Shown: positions 18,082-25,752 of the stretch, one piece after another
Numbering within the stretch: position 1 is the first letter of the stretch
Layout of the letters: every line of letters starts with the position of its first letter
NCBI RefSeq assembly: GCF_008824185.1
Contig: NZ_CP044426.1
Location: forward strand, 372,001 to 436,000
Length of the DNA: 64,000 nucleotides
Direction of reading: 5' to 3'
From: Paracoccus pantotrophus
GTDB lineage: Bacteria > Pseudomonadota > Alphaproteobacteria > Rhodobacterales > Rhodobacteraceae
Program-made: the position numbers and the translations under genes
The notes under the pieces: model-generated
What the model was told of the DNA's origin: nothing
Seen by the model: the letters and a program-made list of their open reading frames with translations, nothing else
The model's database searches: none

Positions 18082-18407
18082 TGGCCTGGCGCGGCGCGAT
18101 TGGCCCCGGCCTTGCCCCGGTTCTGCTGGGGCTGGCGGCCTGCGCGCCCGCGCCGGTGCGGATCCCGGTCGCCGAGGCCGAGCGCGTCTGCATGGTCCAG
18201 GCGCTGGATGCGCGGTCGCCGCGGACCCAGGTCGGGCTGGGGGTCGGCTCGGGCGGCTATCGCGGCGGTTTCGTCAGCGTGGACCTGTCCTCGGACCAGA
18301 TCCTCGGGCGCGACCCGTCCCAGGTCTTCGACCGCTGCGTCCTCAACCGCTCGGGACAGATGCCGACGCGGCCGCTTTACCAACAGCCGGGCTGGGGGGT
18401 GCATTGA
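18081..18407 (+). CDS. second small putative lipoprotein between sdhA and sdhB
   Basis: Encodes 108 residues. A hydrophobic N-terminus ends in LGLAAC, a lipobox-like site near residue 21. The mature part has VGLGVGSGGYRGGFVSVDLS and two cysteines (RVCMVQAL, DRCVLNRS) that could form a disulfide. Family not recognised. The ATG overlaps the preceding TGA by one base. It lies 70 bases upstream of sdhB. Confidence 0.72.
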   Translation: MAWRGAIGPGLAPVLLGLAACAPAPVRIPVAEAERVCMVQALDARSPRTQVGLGVGSGGYRGGFVSVDLSSDQILGRDPSQVFDRCVLNRSGQMPTRPLYQQPGWGVH

Positions 18408-18477
18408 CGCCCTCCGCCCAAGCCACCGCATGACGGCCTGATCGCAAGATGACGGCCTGACCACCAGGAGTTACCCA

Positions 18478-19257
18478 ATGGTCCAACTTACCCTTCCCAA
18501 GAACAGCCGCATGCGGGTCGGCAAGACCTGGCCGAAACCCGAAGGCGCGACGAACGTCCGCCGCTTCAACATCTATCGCTGGGATCCCGATACCGGCGAG
18601 AACCCGCGCATCGACACCTATTTCGTCGACATGGACAAATGCGGGCCCATGGTGCTGGACGCGCTGATCAAGATCAAGAATGAGATCGACCCGACGCTGA
18701 CCTTCCGCCGTTCCTGTCGCGAGGGGATCTGCGGCTCCTGCGCGATGAACATCGACGGCGGCAACCATCTGGCCTGCATCTTCGGCATGGACGAGATCAA
18801 GGGGGACGTGAACATCTATCCGCTGCCGCATATGCCGGTGGTCAAGGATCTGGTGCCCGACCTGACGCATTTCTACGCCCAGCACGCCTCGGTCCAGCCC
18901 TACCTGATCACCGAGACGCCGACCCCCGACAAGGAATGGCGCCAGTCGATCGAGGACCGCAAGAAGCTGGACGGCCTCTATGAATGCGTGATGTGCGCCA
19001 GCTGCTCGACCGCCTGCCCGAGCTACTGGTGGAACGGCGACCGCTACCTGGGCCCGGCGGCCCTGCTGCATGCCTATCGCTGGATCATCGATTCGCGCGA
19101 CGAGGCCACGGGCGAGCGGCTGGATGCGCTTGAGGATCCGTTCAAGCTGTATCGCTGCCACACGATCATGAACTGCACCAACACCTGCCCCAAAGGGTTG
19201 AACCCGGCCAGGGCCATCGCCTCGATCAAGCACATGATGGTGGACCGGATCGTTTGA
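18478..19257 (+). CDS. sdhB: succinate dehydrogenase iron-sulfur subunit
   Basis: A 259-residue subunit that carries three clusters. The [2Fe-2S] ligands are in CREGICGSCAMNIDG near residue 80, the [4Fe-4S] ligands in CVMCASCSTACP near residue 170, and the 3Fe-4S ligands in CHTIMNCTNTCPKGLNP near residue 228. It connects SdhA to the membrane anchor. AGGAG precedes the ATG at 18478. A hairpin with a T-rich tail follows, ending the operon. Confidence 0.97.
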   Translation: MVQLTLPKNSRMRVGKTWPKPEGATNVRRFNIYRWDPDTGENPRIDTYFVDMDKCGPMVLDALIKIKNEIDPTLTFRRSCREGICGSCAMNIDGGNHLACIFGMDEIKGDVNIYPLPHMPVVKDLVPDLTHFYAQHASVQPYLITETPTPDKEWRQSIEDRKKLDGLYECVMCASCSTACPSYWWNGDRYLGPAALLHAYRWIIDSRDEATGERLDALEDPFKLYRCHTIMNCTNTCPKGLNPARAIASIKHMMVDRIV

Positions 19258-19302
19258 TTTGCACGGCCGTCATGGCCGGTATGCCGTGATATGCCGTTTG
19301 AC

Positions 19303-19348
19303 GCCGCGTCGCAGAGGTAGATTTTTCTGCGGCGCGGCATTATCTTTT
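19303..19348 (+). terminator. terminator after sdhB
   Basis: A 13-bp stem with one mismatch (19303-19315 and 19326-19338) is followed by ATTATCTTTT. It lies 45 bases after the sdhB stop. Confidence 0.7.
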
Positions 19349-19388
19349 CCGGCGGGGAAGAGCATCACTTCGACCCGGAGACCTTCGG

Positions 19389-19550
19389 ATGAAAACCCTT
19401 GCCGAGACCCAAAAACCCAGTGCCAACCTGACCGTGCTGAAGCCGGCCAAGTCGGCAGACCGCGTGGCCCTGGCCGTGCTGGAGCAGATGTACGGCTATT
19501 TCAGCTTCGATCCGATGCCGATGGAAGCCGACATTCGCCAAGCCGCCTGA
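19389..19550 (+). CDS. 53-residue small protein downstream of sdhB
   Basis: A short open frame encodes MKTLAETQKPSANLTVLKPA... and ends YFSFDPMPMEADIRQAA. It has a plausible GGAG site (GACCCGGAGACC) upstream of the ATG and normal GC3-rich codons. The MYGYFSFDPMP segment looks like a conserved core; I do not recognise a named family. It stands alone between the sdhB terminator and the 24-bp inverted repeat. Confidence 0.6.
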   Translation: MKTLAETQKPSANLTVLKPAKSADRVALAVLEQMYGYFSFDPMPMEADIRQAA

Positions 19551-19643
19551 AGCGCGGCGCCTTGCCCGCTCGCGCGGGCCTTCCAGCGCGGCTTCCCGGC
19601 CGCGCTTTTGTCATTCCCGCAAGGCGTTTGCTGCGCGCTTTCT

Positions 19644-19706
19644 TGGGTATTTGGAGAACAGAGAAGCCAGGCCACATCTCCAGCTTCTCTGTTCTCCAAA
19701 TACCCA
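19644..19706. repeat. perfect 24-bp inverted repeat with CAAATACCC core
   Basis: Arms 19644-19667 and 19683-19706 are exact reverse complements separated by 15 bases. The arms contain the CTGTTCTCCAAATACCC-type core that recurs singly at other intergenic sites in this window (24430, 35855, 37430, 62468). It is probably a member of a dispersed palindromic repeat family and may also terminate transcription. Confidence 0.85.
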
Positions 19707-19774
19707 TGCGGCAGGGCGGAGAGGCGGGATGAGAGCGGCTTGCGATGCCACGGCCGCGCGCATAGCATCGCCCC

Positions 19775-20608
19775 ATGACCTGCATCATTCCCGAAGACGC
19801 TGCCGAACGCCGGGCTGTCCGCCCGGTCATCTGCTATCCGAACGAGACGCTGCCCGATCCGAACCTGTCCGGTTTGCAGGCGCTGCGGCTGACGGCGCGC
19901 AAATCCGGCGAATGCCTGGTGCCCCCGCGCGAGGCGCGTTGCTTTCACGTCCCGGCCGGGCATTTCTTTCGCATCACCAGCGTCGAGGGGCCGCAGGTCG
20001 GCGATCTGAACCTGTGGTCCGCCGCCGATCCGCGTGAGCGGTTCTATTCCGGCAAGACCCGTGCCCTGCATGGCACGCATCTGACGCGCGGCCATCGCAT
20101 GTGGTCCAGCTTTCCGCATCTGCGCCCGATGGCCACGGTGGTCGAGGATACGCTGGAATGGTATGGGATCGACGAATACGGCGCCTCGGTCCATGATGTG
20201 ATCGGCACGCGCTGCGATCCCTATACCCATCGCCTGCTGAACGGGCAGGACTACCACCATTGCTGCCATTCCAACCTGGTCAATGCGCTGATGGCCGAGC
20301 TGGGCCTTTCGCGCCAGGAGGCCGAGCCCCTGGTGCATGACGTGCTGAACGTCTTCATGTGCACCGGCTTCACCCGCGACACCGGCCAGTATTTCATGAA
20401 GGCAAGCCCGGTGCGTCCGGGCGACCACATCGAGTTCTTCGCCGAGATCGACCTGATCGGCGGACTTTCGGCCTGTCCGGGCGGCGATTGCGGCAGCGAG
20501 CATTCCAGCGACGCCGCCGCCTGTCATCCGCTGCTGGTCGAGATCTTCGCGCCGGCCCGGCTTGCGGGGCGGGCAGAACCGGAACCCAGCACCTATCGCT
20601 GGCCCTGA
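19775..20608 (+). CDS. DUF1989 (urea carboxylase-associated) family protein
   Basis: A 277-residue protein of the DUF1989 family, which includes urea carboxylase-associated proteins. Visible conserved blocks are VPPREARCFHVPAGHFFRI near residue 48, VGDLNLW near residue 73, and YHHCCHSNLVNAL with clustered His/Cys near residue 163. CPGGDC near residue 240 suggests metal binding. No urea carboxylase gene is nearby, so the substrate is unknown. It is single, convergent with the metal-dependent hydrolase gene. Confidence 0.82.
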   Translation: MTCIIPEDAAERRAVRPVICYPNETLPDPNLSGLQALRLTARKSGECLVPPREARCFHVPAGHFFRITSVEGPQVGDLNLWSAADPRERFYSGKTRALHGTHLTRGHRMWSSFPHLRPMATVVEDTLEWYGIDEYGASVHDVIGTRCDPYTHRLLNGQDYHHCCHSNLVNALMAELGLSRQEAEPLVHDVLNVFMCTGFTRDTGQYFMKASPVRPGDHIEFFAEIDLIGGLSACPGGDCGSEHSSDAAACHPLLVEIFAPARLAGRAEPEPSTYRWP

Positions 20609-20615
20609 GGGCGGG

Positions 20616-21308
20616 CTAGAGCGAGATCGGCCGCATCACCTCGGGTTCGATCACCTGCACGCCCGGCAGGCCGGCCTTCAGCGCCTCGGCATCCTGCGCC
20701 AGCAGCGGGAAGGTCTTGTAATGGCAGGGGATCACGGTCTTGAAGTCGAAATACTTCCGCGCCGCCCAGGCCGCCCGGTCCATGTCCATGGTGAAATGCC
20801 CGCCGGCGCAGAGGATGCCGATATCGGGCCGGTGATATTCGCCCATCCACGCCATGTCGGCCATGATGTCGGTATCGCCCGAGACATAGATCACATGGCC
20901 TTCGCCGGCGATCATGTAGCCCGACTCGTGCCCGGCATAGACCGGTCCCTCGTTGCCGTCGAAGGACGAGGAATGGCTGGCATTGACCATCGTCACCTTG
21001 GCGCCGCCCAGATCGACGGTGCCGCCCTTGTTGAAGCCGATGCCCTCGATGTCCTGATGCGTCTGCCAGGTGTTGATCAGGTCGTAGATGCCGACGACCG
21101 GGATCTTCAGCTCGCGCGCGATCGACAGCGTGTCGCCGGTATGGTCGCCATGGCCATGGGTCAGCAGGATATGGGTGGCGCCGCGGATCGCCTGGTCGCG
21201 GCTGCCCTCGGGGAACATCGGATTGCCGGACAGCCAGGGGTCGATCAGGATTACCGCCTGTTCTATCTCCAGCCGGAAGCCGGAATGGCCAAGCCAGGTC
21301 AGTTTCAT
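20616..21308 (-). CDS. UPF0173-type metal-dependent hydrolase (metallo-beta-lactamase fold)
   Basis: A 230-residue metallo-beta-lactamase-fold protein starting MKLTWLGHSGFRLE, typical of UPF0173. The zinc-binding signature HGHGDHTGD is near residue 58, with VSGDTD near residue 139 and a late CHYKTFP histidine near residue 200. The substrate is not known for the family. The ATG at 21308 has GGAG close upstream; an in-frame extension of 13 residues is unlikely. It converges on the DUF1989 gene with 7 bases between stops. Confidence 0.88.
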   Translation of the reverse strand: MKLTWLGHSGFRLEIEQAVILIDPWLSGNPMFPEGSRDQAIRGATHILLTHGHGDHTGDTLSIARELKIPVVGIYDLINTWQTHQDIEGIGFNKGGTVDLGGAKVTMVNASHSSSFDGNEGPVYAGHESGYMIAGEGHVIYVSGDTDIMADMAWMGEYHRPDIGILCAGGHFTMDMDRAAWAARKYFDFKTVIPCHYKTFPLLAQDAEALKAGLPGVQVIEPEVMRPISL

Positions 21309-21439
21309 GGGAGGGCTCCTTTTTCTTGCGTCGCCGCATCCTGCCAAGCCGGGCGGCGGGCGTAAAGTTCTGCCTGCGCGAGTGCTTGCCCCGCCCCGGC
21401 CGCCCCGGTAAAACCCGGCGCAAGCGAAAGGAGCCTCCC

Positions 21440-21727
21440 ATGGCGATCACCGAGGACGAAGCCCGCAAGGTCGCGCATCTGGCGCGGATTGCGGTCAAGG
21501 ACGCCGACCTGCCCGCGCTGGCGCAGGAGCTGAACGGCATCCTGCATTTCATGGAACAGCTGAACGAAGTCGATGTCGAAGGCGTCGAGCCGATGACCGG
21601 GGTCGAGCCGATGCGGCTCAAGCGGCGCGAGGACATCGTTACCGATGGCGAGATGCAGGATCTGATCCTGAAGAACGCGCCCGATGCGCGCGAGGGCTTC
21701 TTTGCCGTGCCGAAGGTGGTGGAATGA
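21440..21727 (+). CDS. gatC: aspartyl/glutamyl-tRNA amidotransferase subunit C
   Basis: The 95-residue GatC stabilises GatA in the GatCAB amidotransferase, which makes Gln-tRNA(Gln) and Asn-tRNA(Asn) by transamidation. The sequence MAITEDEARKVAHLARIAVKD... and the PMTGVEPMRLKRREDIVTDG tail are typical. AAGGAG precedes the ATG at 21440. Its stop overlaps the gatA start by four bases. gatB is not in this window. Confidence 0.95.
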   Translation: MAITEDEARKVAHLARIAVKDADLPALAQELNGILHFMEQLNEVDVEGVEPMTGVEPMRLKRREDIVTDGEMQDLILKNAPDAREGFFAVPKVVE

Positions 21728-23205
21728 GCGACCTGAACAAATTGACCATCGCCGAGGCCCGCGACGGGCTGCGCAAAGGCGATTTCACCAGCACCGAGCT
21801 GACCGAGGCCTGCCTGGGCGCCATCGACGCCGCCGGCGCGCTGAACGCCTATTCTCACAAGACCCCGGAAAAGGCCCGCGAAATGGCAGCGGCGGCCGAC
21901 AAGCGCATCGCCGCGGGCGACGCGCCCGCCATGTGCGGCATCCCGCTGGGCATCAAGGATCTGTTCTGCACCCGCGACGTGCCGTCGCAGGCTGCGAGCC
22001 GGATCCTGGAAGGCTTCCTGCCGCAATATGAATCGACGGTGACGCAGAACCTGTGGGATGCCGGCGCGGTCATGCTGGGCAAGCTCAGCATGGACGAATT
22101 CGCCATGGGCTCTTCCAACGAGAGTGCCTGCTACGGCCCGGTGGTCAACCCGTGGAAGGTCGACGACCGGCAGCTGACGCCGGGCGGTTCCTCGGGCGGT
22201 TCGGCGGCGGCGGTGGCGGCGGACCTGTGCCTGGCCGCGACCGGCACCGATACCGGCGGCTCGATCCGCCAGCCGGCGGCCTTCACCGGCACGGTGGGGC
22301 TGAAGCCGACCTATGGCCGGGTCAGCCGCTGGGGCGTCATCGCCTTTGCCAGCTCGCTGGACCAGGCCGGGCCGATGACGAAATCGGTGCGCGACGCGGC
22401 GATCATGCTGGGCGCCATGGCCTCGGTCGATGCCAAGGACTCGACCAGTGCCGAGCGCCCGGTGCCGGATTACGAGGCGGCGCTGACCGGCGACATCCGC
22501 GGGCGTCGCATCGGCATTCCGCGCGAATACCGCATGGAAGGCATGTCGGACGAGATCGACGCGCTCTGGCACCAGGCGGCCGAGATGCTGCGCGATGCCG
22601 GCGCCGAGGTGGTGGACATCACCCTGCCGCATACGAAATACGCGCTGCCGGCCTATTACGTCATCGCGCCGGCCGAGGCCTCGTCGAACCTCGCGCGCTA
22701 TGACGGGGTGCGCTATGGCCGCCGCGCGAAGCTGGGCGCCGGCGACGGCGTGGTCGAGATGTATGAAAAGACCCGCGCCGAGGGCTTCGGCCCCGAGGTG
22801 CAGCGCCGGGTGATGATCGGCACCTATGTGCTGTCGGCGGGCTTCTACGACGCCTATTACAACCGCGCCCGCAAGGTCCGCGCGCTGATCAAGCGCGACT
22901 TCGACCAGGTCTTTGCCGATGGCATCGACGCGATCCTGACGCCCGCCACCCCCAGCGCCGCCTTTGGCCTGGGCGAGATGTCGGGCAAGGATCCGGTCGA
23001 GATGTATCTCAACGACGTCTTTACCGTCACGGTGAACCTGGCCGGACTGCCGGGGATTTCGGTGCCGGTGGGGCTGGACCGGCAGGGCCTGCCGCTGGGA
23101 ATGCAGCTGATTGGCCGGCCCTGGGACGAAGGCGGGCTCTTGAACCTTGCGCAGGGCCTCGAATCTGCGGCAGGATTTGCGGCGAAGCCCTCGCGCTGGT
23201 GGTGA
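21724..23205 (+). CDS. gatA: aspartyl/glutamyl-tRNA amidotransferase subunit A
   Basis: A 493-residue amidase-signature enzyme that releases ammonia from glutamine for tRNA-dependent transamidation. The catalytic Ser-cisSer-Lys triad is visible: the Lys in GIPLGIKDLFCT near residue 78 and the serines in TPGGSSGGSAAAVAAD near residue 155 and GTDTGGSIRQPA near residue 178. Length is normal. It is translationally coupled to gatC. Confidence 0.97.
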   Translation: MSDLNKLTIAEARDGLRKGDFTSTELTEACLGAIDAAGALNAYSHKTPEKAREMAAAADKRIAAGDAPAMCGIPLGIKDLFCTRDVPSQAASRILEGFLPQYESTVTQNLWDAGAVMLGKLSMDEFAMGSSNESACYGPVVNPWKVDDRQLTPGGSSGGSAAAVAADLCLAATGTDTGGSIRQPAAFTGTVGLKPTYGRVSRWGVIAFASSLDQAGPMTKSVRDAAIMLGAMASVDAKDSTSAERPVPDYEAALTGDIRGRRIGIPREYRMEGMSDEIDALWHQAAEMLRDAGAEVVDITLPHTKYALPAYYVIAPAEASSNLARYDGVRYGRRAKLGAGDGVVEMYEKTRAEGFGPEVQRRVMIGTYVLSAGFYDAYYNRARKVRALIKRDFDQVFADGIDAILTPATPSAAFGLGEMSGKDPVEMYLNDVFTVTVNLAGLPGISVPVGLDRQGLPLGMQLIGRPWDEGGLLNLAQGLESAAGFAAKPSRWW

Positions 23206-23225
23206 GCGGCCTCAAACCGGAGAGA

Positions 23226-23798
23226 ATGATGCGGAACCTGGCGATCCTGGCCCTGCTTGGCCCCGTTCTTGCCCTGGCCGGCTGCGGCGAGAATACGGGC
23301 TGGAACCCGAATTACAGCGCCATGCACAATGGTTCGCCCTATGCGGAATACCTGCAGGCGCGCGAGGTCGCGCTGCATGGCAAGGGTCCGGTGCCCAAGG
23401 TGATCCCGATCGCCTTGCCGGCGCAGGCGCCCACCGCGGCCCAGATCGCCGGGACGGCAGCCAAGCCGCGCGCTTCGGCTGCCGCCCGTCCCGTGCCTGC
23501 CCCCGCCACAGCGTCTCCGCCGGCTGGGGCACCGGCGGCGGCTCAGGCCGCGACGCCCTCGCTGGTGCGTTATGCGCAGCAGGAAAGCCAGGCGCCGGGC
23601 ACGCGCAAATACCAGCGCAGCGGCAGTTCCGAATCGGCGGCGGCGCGGGCCTGCCGCAGCTATGCCAGCGCCGACGTGGCGCAAAGCGCCTTCCTCGCGG
23701 CGGGGGGGCCGGTGATCGACCCGCGCGGGCTGGATCCTGACGGCGACGGTTTCGTTTGCGGCTGGGATCCGCGCCCGCTGCGCCAATCCGGGCTTTGA
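23226..23798 (+). CDS. putative lipoprotein with excalibur-like calcium-binding C-terminus
   Basis: Encodes 190 residues. A signal peptide ends with ALAGC (lipidation Cys near residue 20), followed by a long Ala/Pro-rich linker. The C-terminal domain (AARACRSYASADVAQSAFLAAGGP) ends with DPDGDGFVCGWDP, the excalibur-type DxDxDG calcium loop with its disulfide cysteines. Such proteins are envelope-anchored. Two adjacent ATG codons (23226, 23229) follow CGGAGAG; either may be used. Confidence 0.8.
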   Translation: MMRNLAILALLGPVLALAGCGENTGWNPNYSAMHNGSPYAEYLQAREVALHGKGPVPKVIPIALPAQAPTAAQIAGTAAKPRASAAARPVPAPATASPPAGAPAAAQAATPSLVRYAQQESQAPGTRKYQRSGSSESAAARACRSYASADVAQSAFLAAGGPVIDPRGLDPDGDGFVCGWDPRPLRQSGL

Positions 23799-24505
23799 GC
23801 CCTTCGCCCAATCACGGCGACCGGCGCGGGCAGCGGCCCTCGCTGGTCGTGCTCCATTATACCGGCATGGCGGACGGGCCTTCGGCCCGCGCCCGGCTCT
23901 GCGACCCCGAGGCCGAGGTCAGCGCGCATTGGCTGGTCCATGAGGACGGGACGACCGAGGCGCTCGTCCCCGAGGATCGCCGCGCCTGGCACGCGGGCGC
24001 CGGCTCCTGGCAGGGGCGCGAGGACGTCAATTCGCGCAGCATCGGCATCGAGCTGGTCAATCCCGGCGACCGTCCCTTTCCCGAGCCGCAGATGGCGGCG
24101 CTGGAGAGGCTGCTGGGCGCCATCATGGCGCGCTGGTCCATCGGGCCCGAGGGCGTGATCGCCCATTCCGACATGGCGCCGGGGCGCAAGATCGACCCCG
24201 GCCCGCGCTTCGACTGGCGCCGGCTGGCCTTGCAGGGGTTGGCGGTCTGGCCGGATGGATCGGGCGCCGACCTGTCCTTGGCCGAGAGCCTGTCCCGCAT
24301 CGGCTATCCGGACGAACCGGCGCGGCTTGCCGCCTTCCGCCTGCGTTTCCGCCCCTGGGCCGACGGCCCCGAGGACGAAACCGACCGGCGCATGGCCGCG
24401 GCGCTGGCCTGTTCCTGGCTTCTTCCTTGTCCAAATATCCCGCAGGGGGAGGCCGCCGCGTCTGCGGCGGGCGGGGGACGCGAAGTCCCCCCTTCACGGC
24501 CCTAG
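23795..24505 (+). CDS. N-acetylmuramoyl-L-alanine amidase (AmpD-like)
   Basis: An amidase_2-fold enzyme that cuts the amide bond between MurNAc and the stem peptide during peptidoglycan recycling. Zinc ligands are visible as VVLHYTGM near residue 17 and HSDMAPGRKIDPGP near residue 127; SIGIELVNPG lies between. The family-like start SPSPNHGDRR favours a TTG at 23795 overlapping the previous stop; an ATG at 23756 is the alternative. The C-terminus runs into the intergenic repeat (24425-24499), so its last 25 or so residues are repeat-derived. Its stop overlaps the convergent rlmJ stop. Confidence 0.82.
   Translation: MSPSPNHGDRRGQRPSLVVLHYTGMADGPSARARLCDPEAEVSAHWLVHEDGTTEALVPEDRRAWHAGAGSWQGREDVNSRSIGIELVNPGDRPFPEPQMAALERLLGAIMARWSIGPEGVIAHSDMAPGRKIDPGPRFDWRRLALQGLAVWPDGSGADLSLAESLSRIGYPDEPARLAAFRLRFRPWADGPEDETDRRMAAALACSWLLPCPNIPQGEAAASAAGGGREVPPSRP
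24419..24499. repeat. intergenic palindromic repeat (CAAATATCCC type) at the amidase/rlmJ junction
   Basis: A TTCCTTGTCCAAATATCCC core is followed by paired GC-rich palindromes (GCCGCCGCG/CGCGGCGG-like around 24452-24472 and GGGGGAC/GTCCCCC around 24474-24492). It shares core and layout with other repeats in the window but is partly translated as the amidase C-terminus. Confidence 0.65.
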
Positions 24506-25269
24506 AACAGCGCCTCGATCCGCCGGGCCTCCTCGGCCAGGCCGTAAGGCGGGTTCAGCACCACCATGCCCGAGCCGATCATGCCATGGCCCGGCCGTGC
24601 CGGCGGGAACCGCAGCTCGGACAGCAGCGCCTCGGGATGGTTGCGGCGCAGCGCCTCGACCATGGGCGCATGGCGGAGATCGGCCAGGATCGGATACCAC
24701 AGCGCGATCACGCCGACATTCCACTTGCGCGCCAGCTGGGCGACATGGCGCGGGATGGCGTCGTAATCGGCCTTGACCTCATAGCTCGGGTCGATCAGCA
24801 GCAACCCGCGCCGCGGCATGGGCGGGCAGATCGCCTGCGCCATCTGGAACCCGTCCTGCCGGTGCAGATGCGCAAAGCCCGCGACCTCGGCCAGGGCCGC
24901 GTGTTCGGCCGGGTGCAGCTCGGCCAGATGCGCCACGTCGCCCGGCCGCAGGAAATGCCGCGCGATCAGCGGCGAGCCGGGATAGGCCGTGGCGCCATGG
25001 CGGGCACGCACCGCGTCCAGGGCAAGGCGCAGCGGGTGATCCGCGGCCAGCCAATCCTCGGACAGGGCGCGGGTGATGCCCGCCGCTGCCTCGCCGGTCT
25101 TTTCGGCCTCGGGTGCTGCCAGGTCGTAGAGCCCGCGCCCGGCATGGGTTTCCAGATAGCTCAGCGGCTTGGGCTTGGCGGTCAGATAGGCCAGCATCCA
25201 GGCCAGCAGCGCGTGCTTGTGCAGGTCGGCCAGGTTTCCGGCGTGATAGGCGTGCTGATAGGACAACAT
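24502..25269 (-). CDS. rlmJ: 23S rRNA (adenine2030-N6)-methyltransferase
   Basis: A 255-residue SAM-dependent methyltransferase that modifies A2030 of 23S rRNA. The RlmJ-specific start MLSYQHAYHAGNLADLHKH, the SAM region YLETHAGRGLYDL near residue 40 and the catalytic motif IDPSYEVKADY near residue 162 (a DPSY/DPPY-type N6-adenine motif) are visible. The ribosome binding site is weak. It starts only 36 bases after the last hairpin of the CcsR-like array on the same strand, so some transcripts could read through the terminator into rlmJ. Confidence 0.93.
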   Translation of the reverse strand: MLSYQHAYHAGNLADLHKHALLAWMLAYLTAKPKPLSYLETHAGRGLYDLAAPEAEKTGEAAAGITRALSEDWLAADHPLRLALDAVRARHGATAYPGSPLIARHFLRPGDVAHLAELHPAEHAALAEVAGFAHLHRQDGFQMAQAICPPMPRRGLLLIDPSYEVKADYDAIPRHVAQLARKWNVGVIALWYPILADLRHAPMVEALRRNHPEALLSELRFPPARPGHGMIGSGMVVLNPPYGLAEEARRIEALF

Positions 25270-25290
25270 GTCCCGCGATTAACCCGATGG

Positions 25291-25341
25291 CCCGGAAATG
25301 AAAAGCGGCGGTGCCCAGGGAGGAGGAGGGGGCACCGCCGC
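25291..25341 (-). terminator. last array hairpin acting as terminator
   Basis: The array's final hairpin has a perfect 11-bp stem (25305-25315 with 25331-25341) and on the minus strand is followed at once by TTTTCATTT (25304-25296). It therefore combines the conserved CCUCC loop with a Rho-independent terminator. Confidence 0.7.
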
Positions 25342-25373
25342 GCAACGCTGGCCCAGGGAGGAGGAGGGGCCGC

Positions 25374-25487
25374 GTATGGGGCGCGGCAATGGCAGGGAGG
25401 AGGAGGCCATTACCGCGTGCTGCCGGTCCCAGGGAGGAGGAGAGGACCGTCGCATTCCGTTCCGCCTTGCGGCGGTGTTTTGGCGGC
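25374..25487. repeat. duplicated two-hairpin block of the array, copy 1
   Basis: About 114 bases repeated at 25638-25752, 264 bp away, with only a handful of differences. Each copy includes two CCUCC hairpins and an extra CCGCC-TTGC-GGCGG hairpin (25462-25475) without the motif. It shows that the array grew by segmental duplication. Confidence 0.85.
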
Positions 25488-25637
25488 GCCCTCCAGGGAG
25501 GAGGAGGGGAGGGCGCCGCGCAGAACGGGAAGCCCAGGGAGGAGGGGGCTTCGCCGTGTCGGTTTGGCGGCGCCTCCGGGAGGAGGAGAGAGGCTGCCGC
25601 CGGACCGCGAGACCCAGGGAGGAGGAGGGGTCTCGCC

Positions 25638-25752
25638 GTATAGGGTGCGGCAATGGCGGGGAGGAGGAGGCCATTACCGCGTGCTGACGGTCCCAGGGAG
25701 GAGGAGAGGACCGTCGCATTCCGTTCCGCCTTGCGGCGGTATTCTTGGCGGC
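25638..25752. repeat. duplicated two-hairpin block of the array, copy 2
   Basis: Second copy of the block at 25374-25487, including the motif-free hairpin at 25726-25739. In one hairpin an A here (25687) restores a base pair that is a mismatch in copy 1 (25423). Confidence 0.85.
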
